NCBI GenBank assembly: GCA_036507695.1
Contig: DATCIR010000272.1
Coordinates: forward strand, 1-12,974
DNA length: 12,974 nucleotides
Source: JAKEGK01 sp036507695
GTDB taxonomy: Bacteria; Pseudomonadota; Gammaproteobacteria; SZUA-152
Reading direction: 5' to 3'
The position numbers were made by a program, and so were the translations under genes. Under the pieces are notes generated by a model. It made no database searches. It was not told the origin of the DNA and saw only the letters and a list, made by a program, of their open reading frames with translations. Below, piece after piece: positions 1 to 7,004 of this stretch (positions are counted from its first letter, which is position 1; each line of letters begins with the position of its first letter).

Positions 1-894
1 CCCCGCCATAATGCCCAGCATCACCGCAAACGGCAGCATGATCAGTGTTGTCAAGGTGCCGATCACCAGCCCGGTGCGGATACTCTTGAGGCTATAATAA
101 AGTACATCGTTGCCGACTTTGTCGGTGCCTAATATGTGATACTTGTCAGCAAACACGATGATAAACGCGGCTAGAAAACACAGCACCCAAAACGTTAGCA
201 ACATGGGCCGGAATGGGACCCGGGTTTTACCGGCGGCGATCTCGCCCAGCATTATACCGGATGACTTTTTATAATGCCTTGCCGCCAACCCGGTGATAAC
301 GGCGCTGACAACCAGCCAAAACATCATACTATACGCCAGGGAAAATGCCGTGCCCTTAATAAGGTCCAGCCAGAAATCCAATGCGGGGTCAGTTAAGTGC
401 TGGCCGCCGTACTTAAGGCGCGGGAAATCGCGGACCTGGCCCGCGTTAGTTTCGATGGTTTCCTTGGCGTAGAGATGCGACGCGAACGGCGCGGAATACG
501 TTTTTTCCTGCCGTGTCCGCAGTGGCGTGACCAGTTTGTCGAACACGGTCAGCACGTCGCCGGAGTAATGCAATTCGGTCTGCCCTTCTTCCTGTTGCAG
601 CGCTTCCCGGAAATGGATGGAGTCCAGCAGCCCAATCACGACATAGAACATGAGCACCACCAGTGCGGACATCGCCAAGGGCCGCTGCAACACATGCCGC
701 CAGGGCGCGCGCAAATGCTCTTTTTGCCGCGCCTGGATTCCAAACCAGGCAACGGAGAACACCAGCACGTAAATTAAAATATCGGTCCACAAGGGTACGA
801 ATTTGATTTGCCAGGTTTGCGCCATGCCCATCGCGCCGGCGACGATCACGAATGCCAGAACCATTAATATAAGGTAGGGTTTTGCGCTGCTCAT
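1..894 (-). CDS. OppC/YejE-like peptide ABC transporter permease, C-terminal part cut by window edge
   Basis: This is an inner-membrane permease of an oligopeptide-type ABC importer. I translated 298 codons from an ATG at 892-894 with no stop before position 1. The recognisable OppC/DppC signature, HILGTDKVGNDVL at residues 253-265, is followed by a membrane segment. The ATP-coupling loop would lie beyond the edge. In ordinary OppC proteins the LGTD motif falls near residue 80; here it is at 255-258. About 175 extra residues precede it, with likely membrane segments near 5-24, 38-54, 74-92, 183-203 and 231-249 and a polar stretch at 93-180. The start overlaps the stop of the upstream permease gene as ATGA, implying translational coupling. 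ATPase genes would be expected further left. The family call is firm. The substrate (oligopeptide or peptide-like compound) is inferred from the family. Confidence 0.85.
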   Translation of the reverse strand, partial: MSSAKPYLILMVLAFVIVAGAMGMAQTWQIKFVPLWTDILIYVLVFSVAWFGIQARQKEHLRAPWRHVLQRPLAMSALVVLMFYVVIGLLDSIHFREALQQEEGQTELHYSGDVLTVFDKLVTPLRTRQEKTYSAPFASHLYAKETIETNAGQVRDFPRLKYGGQHLTDPALDFWLDLIKGTAFSLAYSMMFWLVVSAVITGLAARHYKKSSGIMLGEIAAGKTRVPFRPMLLTFWVLCFLAAFIIVFADKYHILGTDKVGNDVLYYSLKSIRTGLVIGTLTTLIMLPFAVMLGIMAG

Positions 895-1883
895 ACGGTA
901 GCGGCCCCCAACCGGATGCGCGGATCCACCATGGTATAGGAGATATCGGTAAGAATCAGGCCGATGATATACAGCACCGATCCCAGGAATACCATGGCGC
1001 GCACGATGGCGAAATCCTGCGACTGAATGGCATCGATAGTATAACTGCCCAAACCGGGAATGCCGAAAAACGATTCGAGGATCAGGCTGCCCATGAACAA
1101 CAAGGGAATCACGGCGACGACGCCGGTCAGAATCGGCACCAGCGCGTTGCGCAACACATGCCGGAACAACACCACGCGCTCGGCCAGCCCTTTGGAGCGG
1201 GCGGTCCGCACATAGTCTTTATTGATTTCTTCCAGAAAAATCGTGCGGTACCAGCGGGTGCCGGAACCAATACCGCCGATGACACCGATGATGACCGGCA
1301 GGATTAAAAACTTGGTTGCCGTTTCAATATCGGCGCTGTAACCGGAAATGGGCACCAGGTGTAACAGTTTGCTGATGAGGTACTGGCCGCCGATGATGTA
1401 AAACAAAGTCGAGACCGACATCAGGATGACACACAAAACCACGCCCAGGTAATCCACGTAAGTGGCCCGGAAAAAAGCCATAATCAATGCAAAGGTAATA
1501 TTCAGCAGGATGCCGGCAATAAACACCGGAATAGCGATCGCCAGGCTGGGCCACATGCGCTGCTGGATGTCTCGCGTGATGTTGCGGCCGTCGTCGGCGT
1601 TGCCAAAGTCAAACGCAAACAGTCTGACCGACTTGGTGTAAAAAATGGTATCAGTAAATGCTCCGCCGCTTTCCGGCTCGCTGTTGTAGAACAACGGCTT
1701 GTGATAACCGTGGGATTGCTTCCATTTGTCGATGTTTTCCTGCTGCACGTGTTTCATGCCCAGGTGCATGCGCGCCATATCGTCCGGTTTGTTGACGACA
1801 AAAAACAAGGCAAAGGTAATGACATTCACCCCGATGAGTATCGGTATGGCGTACAACACGCGTCTGACGATATAGGCAAACAT
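891..1883 (-). CDS. YejB/OppB-like peptide ABC transporter permease
   Basis: A 330-residue inner-membrane permease, close to the usual length for YejB/OppB/DppB. Residues 1-30 (MFAYIVRRVLYAIPILIGVN and onward) form the classical first helix. A periplasmic stretch at about 31-110 includes FDFGNADDG. Further helices lie near 112-137, 147-175, 194-207, 250-272 and 294-314. The ATPase-contact EAA-type loop is at about 224-247 (YVRTARSKGLAERVVLFRHV), and the tail ends SYTMVDPRIRLG as in YejB. I chose the ATG at 1881-1883 rather than the longer frame reaching 2000. It gives the canonical N-terminus, overlaps the preceding stop as TGATG and has AAGGGGG about 10 nt upstream; the longer start would overlap the binding-protein gene by over 100 bp. 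It should pair with the OppC-like permease next to it. Confidence 0.92.
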   Translation of the reverse strand: MFAYIVRRVLYAIPILIGVNVITFALFFVVNKPDDMARMHLGMKHVQQENIDKWKQSHGYHKPLFYNSEPESGGAFTDTIFYTKSVRLFAFDFGNADDGRNITRDIQQRMWPSLAIAIPVFIAGILLNITFALIMAFFRATYVDYLGVVLCVILMSVSTLFYIIGGQYLISKLLHLVPISGYSADIETATKFLILPVIIGVIGGIGSGTRWYRTIFLEEINKDYVRTARSKGLAERVVLFRHVLRNALVPILTGVVAVIPLLFMGSLILESFFGIPGLGSYTIDAIQSQDFAIVRAMVFLGSVLYIIGLILTDISYTMVDPRIRLGAATV

Positions 1884-4063
1884 CAGGCGGCCACCCCCTT
1901 GGCGCGATTCTTCCGGCGATAGGAAAACATGGCGGGCAACAGGCCGGCAACCAATACACCACCCACTATATATAGGGGCATCAAATTGGGCTGGTTCCAT
2001 TCTTCCCTGAGCTTGGCGCGCAACTCGGGATCCAGGCGTTTGTACTTCATGGTATTGTTCGCCATCAGGTTGGGTTTGGAATTAAAGTGCCATTGGTGAT
2101 AGAGCGCGAAATTCTGCGGGTGCAGACCCCACAACCACGGGCTGTCGCGGCGCGCGATTTCCACCATCTGGTCGATGAGTTTTTGCCGCTCCGGACCGTT
2201 CAGCATGTTCTTCATTCTTTCGAACAACGCGTCGAATTCTTTGTTGCTGTAGTTCGCGGCGTTCTCGCCGTTCTTTTCCATTTTGGCGTTGGGCCCGTAC
2301 AGCAAAAACAAAAAGTTTTCCGGGTCGGGGTAATCGGCGTTCCAGCCCCACTCAAACATCTGCGCCGTGCCTTTTAACATTTTATCCTGGAAGCGGTTGT
2401 AATCCGTACTGCGAATCTCCAATTGAATATTGAGTTTGTTGAATTGCTTGCGCAACCAGTCCAGCCGCGCCTTGGCGTCGGGGCCACTCGCTGGCGTGTC
2501 GAAAAACAATATCAGTGGTTTGCCGCTTCGGGCATCCCGGCCATTGGGATAACCCGCTTCGGCCAATAATTTTTTGGCTGCGTCGATGGATTTGCGTTGC
2601 GGCTTGCCATCCACCCACTCATACACGTACGGATTAATACCAGCCTCGGCTTCCCGGTAACCGAAGATGCCCGGCGGTATCGGCCCCTGGGCGGGGATGC
2701 CACGGCCGTTCAGGAAAATCGAAATCCGTTCTTCGTAATCCACGGCAATCGCGATGGCCTGGCGTACCTTACGCGCGGATTCGGATTCACCGCCGACGAC
2801 CGAATCCCGCATATTGAAGCCCATATAAAAAGTCGATGTACCGGTTGCCGTAATCAGCTGAATGCCTTTTTCGCGCATGGCATCACTTAATCCCGCCTCG
2901 CCCTGGTTATTGAAGTTGATCGCCTGATCGAAGCTGTCGGAGCTGATACCGGAGGCGTCATAGTAGCCCTGCAGGAATTTATTCCAGGATGGAATGTCTT
3001 CCTTTTCCAGGCTGTAAATCACTTTGTCAATGAACGGTATCGGCTTGCCGGCGTCTTCGAGAAAACCCGCGTCCTTGTCGCCCGGCTCGCCCGCTGCCGG
3101 ATAAGTTTCACCCCGGAAGTTCGGATTTCGTTCCATGATCATCTGCAGGTTGGGATTGTTTTCCGTCAGCATGTAAGGACCGGTGCCGACAGGATACCAG
3201 TCCAAGCTTATGTTTTTCTTTTCCATGCCGGGTTGGGAATAAAACTCATCGGCTTCCGGCGGAATCGGCGCGAAGAACGGCATCGCCAGCCAATACAGGA
3301 ACTGCGGATACTTGCCTTTGATTTTTATTGAGTACGTATAACGGTCAATGGCTTTCACGCCGCTGAGATCGTAAATGTTTAAATTCAGAAATACCTCATC
3401 GCCCTCTTTCTTTTTCAGTTTGGTGTCGGCGCGGCGCAACTCGTCGCCAAACTTTTGCAGGCCATCGATGTACCCGGTCATCAAGCCATAAATGGGCGAA
3501 TGCAGGCGGGGATGGGCCAGGCGTTTTATTTGATACACGAAGTCATTGGCAACCAATTCGCGGGTGCCGGTTTGTGCAAAGTCCGATAACTTGAATTTGC
3601 GCGCTATTTCTTCCGGCGTAAGATTCAAATAAAGCGCTTCATTTTTTTCATTTTTGGCGAAGGCTGGATGGGGTTGATAGTTCACGCCCTGTTGAATTTT
3701 AATTTCATATATAGTGTACGCAATGTCGTTCACCGGCGCGTTGTCCGGCAACGCCTCGTCCTGTTTATTGTAATAAATCGCTTTGGGCACCGCGGCGGCG
3801 GCCAGGGGAATGATTTGGTAGGGCCGCTTTAAAAAGTGATATTGCAAGGGCGGCTCGTAAATCTGACCGGTGAATGCAATCTCGTTGGAGCTGTAGGATT
3901 GGGCCGGATCCATGTGCTTGGGGCGCTCGTCAAATGACGAATACAGGATATTGGCGGCCGCATCTTGCGCGGGATACGGGTTATTCCAGGTGCTTTCCTT
4001 ACACCCGGCGAAAACCACCACGCTTAGAATACTTAAAGAAACGCGAAACCAGAATTGGAGCAA
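1883..4063 (-). CDS. Large lipoprotein peptide-binding protein (SBP_bac_5 family) with C-terminal membrane helix
   Basis: This is the substrate-binding subunit of the adjacent ABC importer. The signal sequence FRVSLSILSVVVFAGC is a type II (lipoprotein) signal with lipobox FAGC. The mature domain has family 5 features such as SSFDERPKHMDPAQSYSSNE near the start, a GTGPYML segment in the middle and YPDPENFLFLLYGPNA near the C-terminus. At about 726 residues it is longer than typical DppA/OppA/YejA proteins (roughly 500-620). The last 30 residues contain a hydrophobic helix (PLYIVGGVLVAGLLPAMF) followed by basic SYRRKNRAK, an unexpected second membrane anchor. I prefer the TTG at 4061-4063, preceded by GGAAGGA with a 6-nt gap. 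A GTG at 4076-4078 in the same frame has no ribosome-binding site and adds MEGHQ. First gene of the transporter run. Confidence 0.9.
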   Translation of the reverse strand: MLQFWFRVSLSILSVVVFAGCKESTWNNPYPAQDAAANILYSSFDERPKHMDPAQSYSSNEIAFTGQIYEPPLQYHFLKRPYQIIPLAAAAVPKAIYYNKQDEALPDNAPVNDIAYTIYEIKIQQGVNYQPHPAFAKNEKNEALYLNLTPEEIARKFKLSDFAQTGTRELVANDFVYQIKRLAHPRLHSPIYGLMTGYIDGLQKFGDELRRADTKLKKKEGDEVFLNLNIYDLSGVKAIDRYTYSIKIKGKYPQFLYWLAMPFFAPIPPEADEFYSQPGMEKKNISLDWYPVGTGPYMLTENNPNLQMIMERNPNFRGETYPAAGEPGDKDAGFLEDAGKPIPFIDKVIYSLEKEDIPSWNKFLQGYYDASGISSDSFDQAINFNNQGEAGLSDAMREKGIQLITATGTSTFYMGFNMRDSVVGGESESARKVRQAIAIAVDYEERISIFLNGRGIPAQGPIPPGIFGYREAEAGINPYVYEWVDGKPQRKSIDAAKKLLAEAGYPNGRDARSGKPLILFFDTPASGPDAKARLDWLRKQFNKLNIQLEIRSTDYNRFQDKMLKGTAQMFEWGWNADYPDPENFLFLLYGPNAKMEKNGENAANYSNKEFDALFERMKNMLNGPERQKLIDQMVEIARRDSPWLWGLHPQNFALYHQWHFNSKPNLMANNTMKYKRLDPELRAKLREEWNQPNLMPLYIVGGVLVAGLLPAMFSYRRKNRAKGVAA

Positions 4064-4084
4064 TTGATGTCCTTCCACTACGTT

Positions 4085-4159
4085 TTGTGATCCAATGTTT
4101 TGTGATCCAGTGTCTTGTGATCCAGTGTCTTGTGATCCAATGTCTTGTGATCAATAGTT
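4085..4159. repeat. 15-bp tandem repeat array carrying a GATC in each unit
   Basis: Four full 15-bp units of TTGTGATCC(A/G)(A/G)TGT(T/C) type start at 4085, 4100, 4115 and 4130. A diverged fifth starts at 4145 (TTGTGATCAATAGTT). The array lies immediately upstream of the binding-protein start, within its probable mRNA leader. Every unit contains TGTGATC, so five GATC (potential Dam) sites recur exactly 15 bp apart between 4089 and 4152. The units are seen directly; any regulatory role is inference. Confidence 0.93.
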
Positions 4160-4228
4160 TTATCGATACTTGCGCAAGCCTGTTTGAACCGGACAGCGCC
4201 GGGGTGCGAACAGGGTGTTCGTTGGCAA

Positions 4229-4294
4229 TTCCTTTGCTATTCCTTTGATGTTCCCTTGATGTTCCCTTGATGTTCCTTTGCAACTCTTTTGCCA
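4229..4294. repeat. 11-bp tandem repeat array
   Basis: Units of TTCC(T/C)TTGATG type start at 4229, 4240, 4251, 4262 and 4273, with a diverged sixth at 4284 (CTCTTTTGCCA). Units 3 and 4 are identical. The period is close to one helical turn. It sits in the divergent control region between fabI and the ABC transporter and is unrelated in sequence to the 15-bp array 70 bp away. The last two units overlap the sigma-54-like site. Confidence 0.88.
4279..4294 (-). promoter_or_regulatory. Candidate sigma-54 (-24/-12) promoter for the ABC transporter genes
   Basis: On the minus strand the sequence is TGGCAAAAGAGTTGCA. It matches the -24 element TGGCA and the -12 element TTGCA, with the GG and GC dinucleotides separated by the required 10 nt. 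It faces the binding-protein gene and would give a leader of about 205 nt spanning both repeat arrays. Part of it coincides with repeat units, so chance is possible. I found no recognisable activator site, and no convincing sigma-70 promoter for this operon. Confidence 0.45.
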
Positions 4295-4311
4295 GATTAT
4301 TTGCCAACAGG

Positions 4312-4341
4312 TTTAGGTTTCATGCAGGCTTGGCGTATAAT
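4312..4341 (+). promoter_or_regulatory. fabI promoter with palindrome over the -10 box
   Basis: A perfect -10 TATAAT lies at 4336-4341, with a weak -35 TTTAGG at 4312-4317 (18-bp spacer). This would start transcription near 4348, about 60 nt before the fabI ATG. The -10 is embedded in a perfect inverted repeat, GCGTAT-A-ATACGC, at 4333-4345. That placement would suit a repressor operator, but I cannot assign it to a known regulator. Confidence 0.6.
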
Positions 4342-4409
4342 ACGCGAACTCGTATTTTTAACAAATTTTGCGTAACCTGTTCAATCTTAGTTAAAAAAAG
4401 GAAAATAAT

Positions 4410-5216
4410 ATGGGTTTTTTAGACGGCAAGCGTGCGCTGATTGTGGGGTTGGCTAGTAATCGTTCAATTGCCTGGGGTATCGCGCAAGCCATGCGCCGGG
4501 AAGGCGCGGAATTAGCGTTTACCTACCAAAACGACAAACTCAAATCGCGCGTCGAAAAAATGGCCGAAGAATGCGGTTCTTCGTTGACGTTTCCGTGTGA
4601 TGTTTCCAGCGATGATGAAATCAATAACGTGTTCTCGTCCTTGCGCGACAGTTGGGATGGACTGGATATTATCGTGCATTCGGTGGCATTCGCGCCGCGT
4701 GAAGAGTTGGAAGGTCAATACGTGGATGCCACCACGCGCGAAGGTTTCCGGCTGGCGCATGAAATCAGTTCGTATAGTTTTACCGCGCTGGCCAAGGCGG
4801 GCCGGCCGATGATGCAGGGCCGCAATGGCGCCTTGATCACTTTGAGTTACCTGGGCGCGGAACGGGTGCTGCCGAATTACAACGTGATGGGCCTGGCCAA
4901 GGCATCATTGGAAGCCAACGTGCGTTACATGGCCGCCAACCTGGGCCCGGAAGGCATTCGCGTTAACGGCATTTCCGCCGGACCGATCCGCACCCTCGCC
5001 GCGTCGGGTATTAAAAACTTCCGCGCCATGCTGGATTATAACGAAAAGAATACGCCGCTGCGCCGTAATGTCACCATCGACGAAGTCGGCAACGCCGCGG
5101 CTTTCCTGTGTTCCGATCTGGCGTCGGGTATTACCGGCGAAATCACGTATGTGGATGCCGGATACAATATTACCGGCATGGCGAGAATGGATGTGGATGC
5201 ATCCGGCGGGGAGTAA
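4410..5216 (+). CDS. fabI: Enoyl-[acyl-carrier-protein] reductase (NADH), FabI
   Basis: Catalyses the last reduction of each fatty-acid elongation cycle, turning trans-2-enoyl-ACP into acyl-ACP with NAD(P)H; cytosolic, normally a tetramer. At 268 residues it has the usual length. The nucleotide-binding start MGFLDGKRALIVGLASNRSI replaces the classical Rossmann GxxxGxG as in other FabI proteins. The catalytic set is Tyr147, Tyr157 and Lys164 in LSYLGAERVLPNYNVMGLAK, followed by the conserved ISAGPIRTLAASGIK at 188-202. The ATG is preceded by AAAGGA with a 7-nt gap. It has its own sigma-70 promoter and is divergent from the ABC transporter and convergent with the symporter gene. Position 93 is Ala where E. 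coli has Gly; Ala is also natural at this site in other FabI proteins, so no resistance is inferred. Confidence 0.98.
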   Translation: MGFLDGKRALIVGLASNRSIAWGIAQAMRREGAELAFTYQNDKLKSRVEKMAEECGSSLTFPCDVSSDDEINNVFSSLRDSWDGLDIIVHSVAFAPREELEGQYVDATTREGFRLAHEISSYSFTALAKAGRPMMQGRNGALITLSYLGAERVLPNYNVMGLAKASLEANVRYMAANLGPEGIRVNGISAGPIRTLAASGIKNFRAMLDYNEKNTPLRRNVTIDEVGNAAAFLCSDLASGITGEITYVDAGYNITGMARMDVDASGGE

Positions 5217-5236
5217 GTAACGCGTCTGCGGATTTA

Positions 5237-5265
5237 GGGATACTCCGCAAAATCTGCGGTGTCCC
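5237..5265 (+). terminator. Imperfect hairpin after fabI, possible weak terminator
   Basis: About 20 nt after the fabI stop there is a hairpin with core stem CCGCA/TGCGG (5245-5249 with 5255-5259), extended by AC/GT and GGG/CCC with small bulges. No T-run follows, so it is at best a weak or Rho-assisted terminator. Confidence 0.3.
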
Positions 5266-5406
5266 GGGTAACAGAAAATTTTCAACGCGGAGGCGCAAAG
5301 AAGCCGTTTATACCGAGACTTTGAATGCGCCAATTTATGCCCTGGCCGCCGCGAATTTAGCAGGCTTTCCTTTGGAATCGCAGCGCGAGTCCGGCAGAAT
5401 TAGGTT
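5266..5406. other. Gene-free stretch between fabI and the MITE
   Basis: I see no credible reading frame, tRNA or promoter here. It contains the palindrome GAAAATTTTC at 5274-5283 and a purine-rich segment around 5288-5305 (ACGCGGAGGCGCAAAGAAG) that looks like degraded repeat sequence. This last point is only an impression. Confidence 0.4.
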
Positions 5407-5414
5407 TTTAGAAT
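5407..5414. repeat. Left copy of 8-bp target-site duplication (TTTAGAAT)
   Basis: TTTAGAAT directly abuts the left end of the MITE and is repeated exactly at 5573-5580 on its other side. Confidence 0.85.
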
Positions 5415-5572
5415 GTAACTACTCACCCATGGGCGGCGCCGGTGTCTCCTGCCGGGGGGACGCCACAAGTACGTCCCTGTAGATTGTTGTGGGCCATCCC
5501 TGGCCGCAGACGCCCCCGGCAAGAGACACCGGCACCGCTTTAACCTATGCTGCACATGGGGTGAGTAGTTAC
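5415..5572. mobile_element. 158-bp non-autonomous palindromic element (MITE) with IS66-type ends
   Basis: Terminal inverted repeats GTAACTACTCACCC (5415-5428) and GGGTGAGTAGTTAC (5559-5572) match perfectly over 14 bp and continue with one extra base to CATG. A second inverted repeat of 21 bp (5438-5458 with 5513-5533, 20/21 matches) lies inside. The centre holds two small hairpins: GGGACG/CGTCCC (5457-5462 with 5472-5477) and GGCCA/TGGCC (5492-5496 with 5501-5505). The element is flanked by TTTAGAAT on both sides. Ends beginning GTAA with an 8-bp duplication are the hallmark of the IS66 family, so it was probably mobilised in trans by an IS66-type transposase. It has no coding capacity. Sitting between convergent genes, its GC-rich stem may also impede read-through. 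Confidence 0.88.
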
Positions 5573-6834
5573 TTTAGAATATTCTCTTCTCCTTCACTCC
5601 TGGCGATAATCACCGCGCCGCAGGAATCACTGAACACATTCACGGTGGTGCGGCACATATCGAGAATTCTATCCACCGCCAGAATCAAACCCAACCCTTC
5701 AACCGGCAAACCTATGGTGGTAAGTATGATGGCAATCGCCACCAGGCTGGCGGAAGGAATGCCGGCCACACCGATCGAGGTCAGCAGGGCTACAACCACA
5801 ATAGTGAATTGCACCGTGAACCCCAGCTCCAGGCCGTAGGCCTGGGCAATGAACATCGCGGCCACGCATTCGTATAACGCGGTGCCGTCCATGTTGACGG
5901 TGGCGCCCAAGGGCAAAACAAAACTGGCGGTGCGATTGGATACACCGGCGTTTTTTTCCACGCATTCCATGGTCAGCGGCAATGTTGCAGAAGATGAACT
6001 GGTGGAGAATGCTGTTAATAACGCCGGCGCCATGGCTCGAAAATGCCGAAGGGGATTCACCCGGCCCATGAATTTCAATATCAGGGGCAACACGATAAAA
6101 AAGTGCAGCGCCAGGGCCAATACCACGCTGATAAAAAACACCGCGAGCGGACGGAACGCTTCAAATCCCGTGCTGGCCACCACCTTGGCGACAAGCGCAA
6201 ATACTCCGATGGGCGCGAATTTCATGACCCAATCGGTTATTAACATCATGATGTTATAGATGGCATTCCAGAAGTTATAAATGACATTTGCGCCGGGATT
6301 ATCTATTTTCATCATAAAAAAGCCGAACAACACGCTGAAAAAAATCAGCCCCAACATTTGTCCATCAGCGGCCGCGAATACAATATTGTCCGGTACCATA
6401 CGCAAGAACACTTCCGCGATATCGCCGGCGCCTTTATCTGAAACTTTTGCTTTGATCGCGTCAATATCGGCGGATAGGCCGATCAGATCCCTGGCGGGCT
6501 GCCCGTCCACAACACCCGGTGTGGTGATGTTCACCACGGTTAATCCAATTAAAATGGCAATCAGGCTGGTGGCCATATAGTAAAGTATGGTTTTCGCGCC
6601 CATGCGTCCCAAAGCATGATGACCACTCATGCCTGCGATGCCAATTACAATAGATGATGCGACCAGGGGGACAATCAGCATTTTCAGCGCATTAAGAAAT
6701 AGCGTGCCAACAAATGCGTACAGGTCAAAGAATTTAAAACCCCCAAAACCCATATCGGTACCGGTGATGGAACCGGCGATAACCGCCAGCACCAGCGCGA
6801 TCACGATTTGCCAATGAAGTTTGAGTTTTGGCAT
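5569..6834 (-). CDS. Sodium/proton:dicarboxylate or acidic amino acid symporter (DAACS family)
   Basis: A 421-residue inner-membrane secondary transporter of the GltP/DctA/GltPh fold, importing C4-dicarboxylates or acidic amino acids with cations. The re-entrant loop HP1 is seen at 275-288 (AFSTSSSSATLPLT), the cation-binding NMDGT motif at 314-318 and HP2 at 358-363 (GIPSAS). The last helix carries Asp388, Asp392, Arg395, Asn399 and Asp403 in VDRILDMCRTTVNVFSDS. Arg395 aligns with the carboxylate-binding arginine of the family, favouring an acidic substrate; the exact one cannot be read. The ATG at 6832-6834 has AAAAGGA with a 6-nt gap. Its TAA stop (5569-5571) lies inside the MITE terminal repeat. 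Without the insertion the frame would end one Thr later. It is not part of the usual ppiD-fabI neighbourhood as I know it. Confidence 0.93.
   Translation of the reverse strand: MPKLKLHWQIVIALVLAVIAGSITGTDMGFGGFKFFDLYAFVGTLFLNALKMLIVPLVASSIVIGIAGMSGHHALGRMGAKTILYYMATSLIAILIGLTVVNITTPGVVDGQPARDLIGLSADIDAIKAKVSDKGAGDIAEVFLRMVPDNIVFAAADGQMLGLIFFSVLFGFFMMKIDNPGANVIYNFWNAIYNIMMLITDWVMKFAPIGVFALVAKVVASTGFEAFRPLAVFFISVVLALALHFFIVLPLILKFMGRVNPLRHFRAMAPALLTAFSTSSSSATLPLTMECVEKNAGVSNRTASFVLPLGATVNMDGTALYECVAAMFIAQAYGLELGFTVQFTIVVVALLTSIGVAGIPSASLVAIAIILTTIGLPVEGLGLILAVDRILDMCRTTVNVFSDSCGAVIIARSEGEENILK
5573..5580. repeat. Right copy of 8-bp target-site duplication (TTTAGAAT)
   Basis: Exact copy of 5407-5414. 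On the minus strand it encodes part of the symporter C-terminus (Ile-Leu-Lys codons), showing that the MITE inserted into the last codons of that gene. Confidence 0.85.
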
Positions 6835-6928
6835 AACCTGTCCTTTTCGGTTTGCGGTGACGATTGAGTGTGATGTGCCGGTGAAGTGACTGCCGTTGAT
6901 TTACGGTATTTGACCGCGCATCACTAAA

Positions 6929-6957
6929 ATTATGTCACCCTGGGTGTGATGACGCAA
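6929..6957 (-). promoter_or_regulatory. Symporter gene promoter with palindrome in the spacer
   Basis: On the minus strand a -35 TTGCGT (6957-6952) and a -10 CATAAT (6934-6929) are separated by 17 bp, about 95 bp before the symporter ATG. The spacer holds the palindrome CACCC-A-GGGTG (6936-6946), a good position for a repressor. I see no strong terminator after ppiD, so read-through from ppiD is also possible. Confidence 0.55.
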
Positions 6958-7004
6958 ATCGCAAGGCGATTAAAAAGGATGGAAAGTGAAAATGAGATTA
7001 GGAA

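Noticed and set aside
882..1307. Long open frames antisense to the permease, binding-protein, PpiD and Lon genes
   Set aside because: They are opposite-strand shadows of well-supported genes, with no ribosome-binding sites or recognisable protein features.
1884..2000. Longer start for the YejB-like permease at 2000
   Set aside because: It would overlap the binding-protein gene by over 100 bp and add residues without family similarity. The ATG at 1883 has a good ribosome-binding site and a TGATG overlap.
4085..4159. Replication origin or iteron array suggested by repeated GATC units
   Set aside because: No DnaA boxes, AT-rich unwinding region or replication genes are nearby, and the context is a transporter promoter region.
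3999..4307. Minus-strand reading frame through both arrays upstream of the binding protein, encoding I-T-R-H-W repeats
   Set aside because: It begins at TTG without a ribosome-binding site, overlaps the real signal-peptide coding region in another frame and stays open mainly because the 15-bp unit is a multiple of three.
4686..4688. Ala93 in FabI at the position where Gly substitutions give triclosan or diazaborine resistance in E. coli
   Set aside because: Ala is the natural residue here in several other FabI proteins, including drug-sensitive ones, so no resistance can be inferred.
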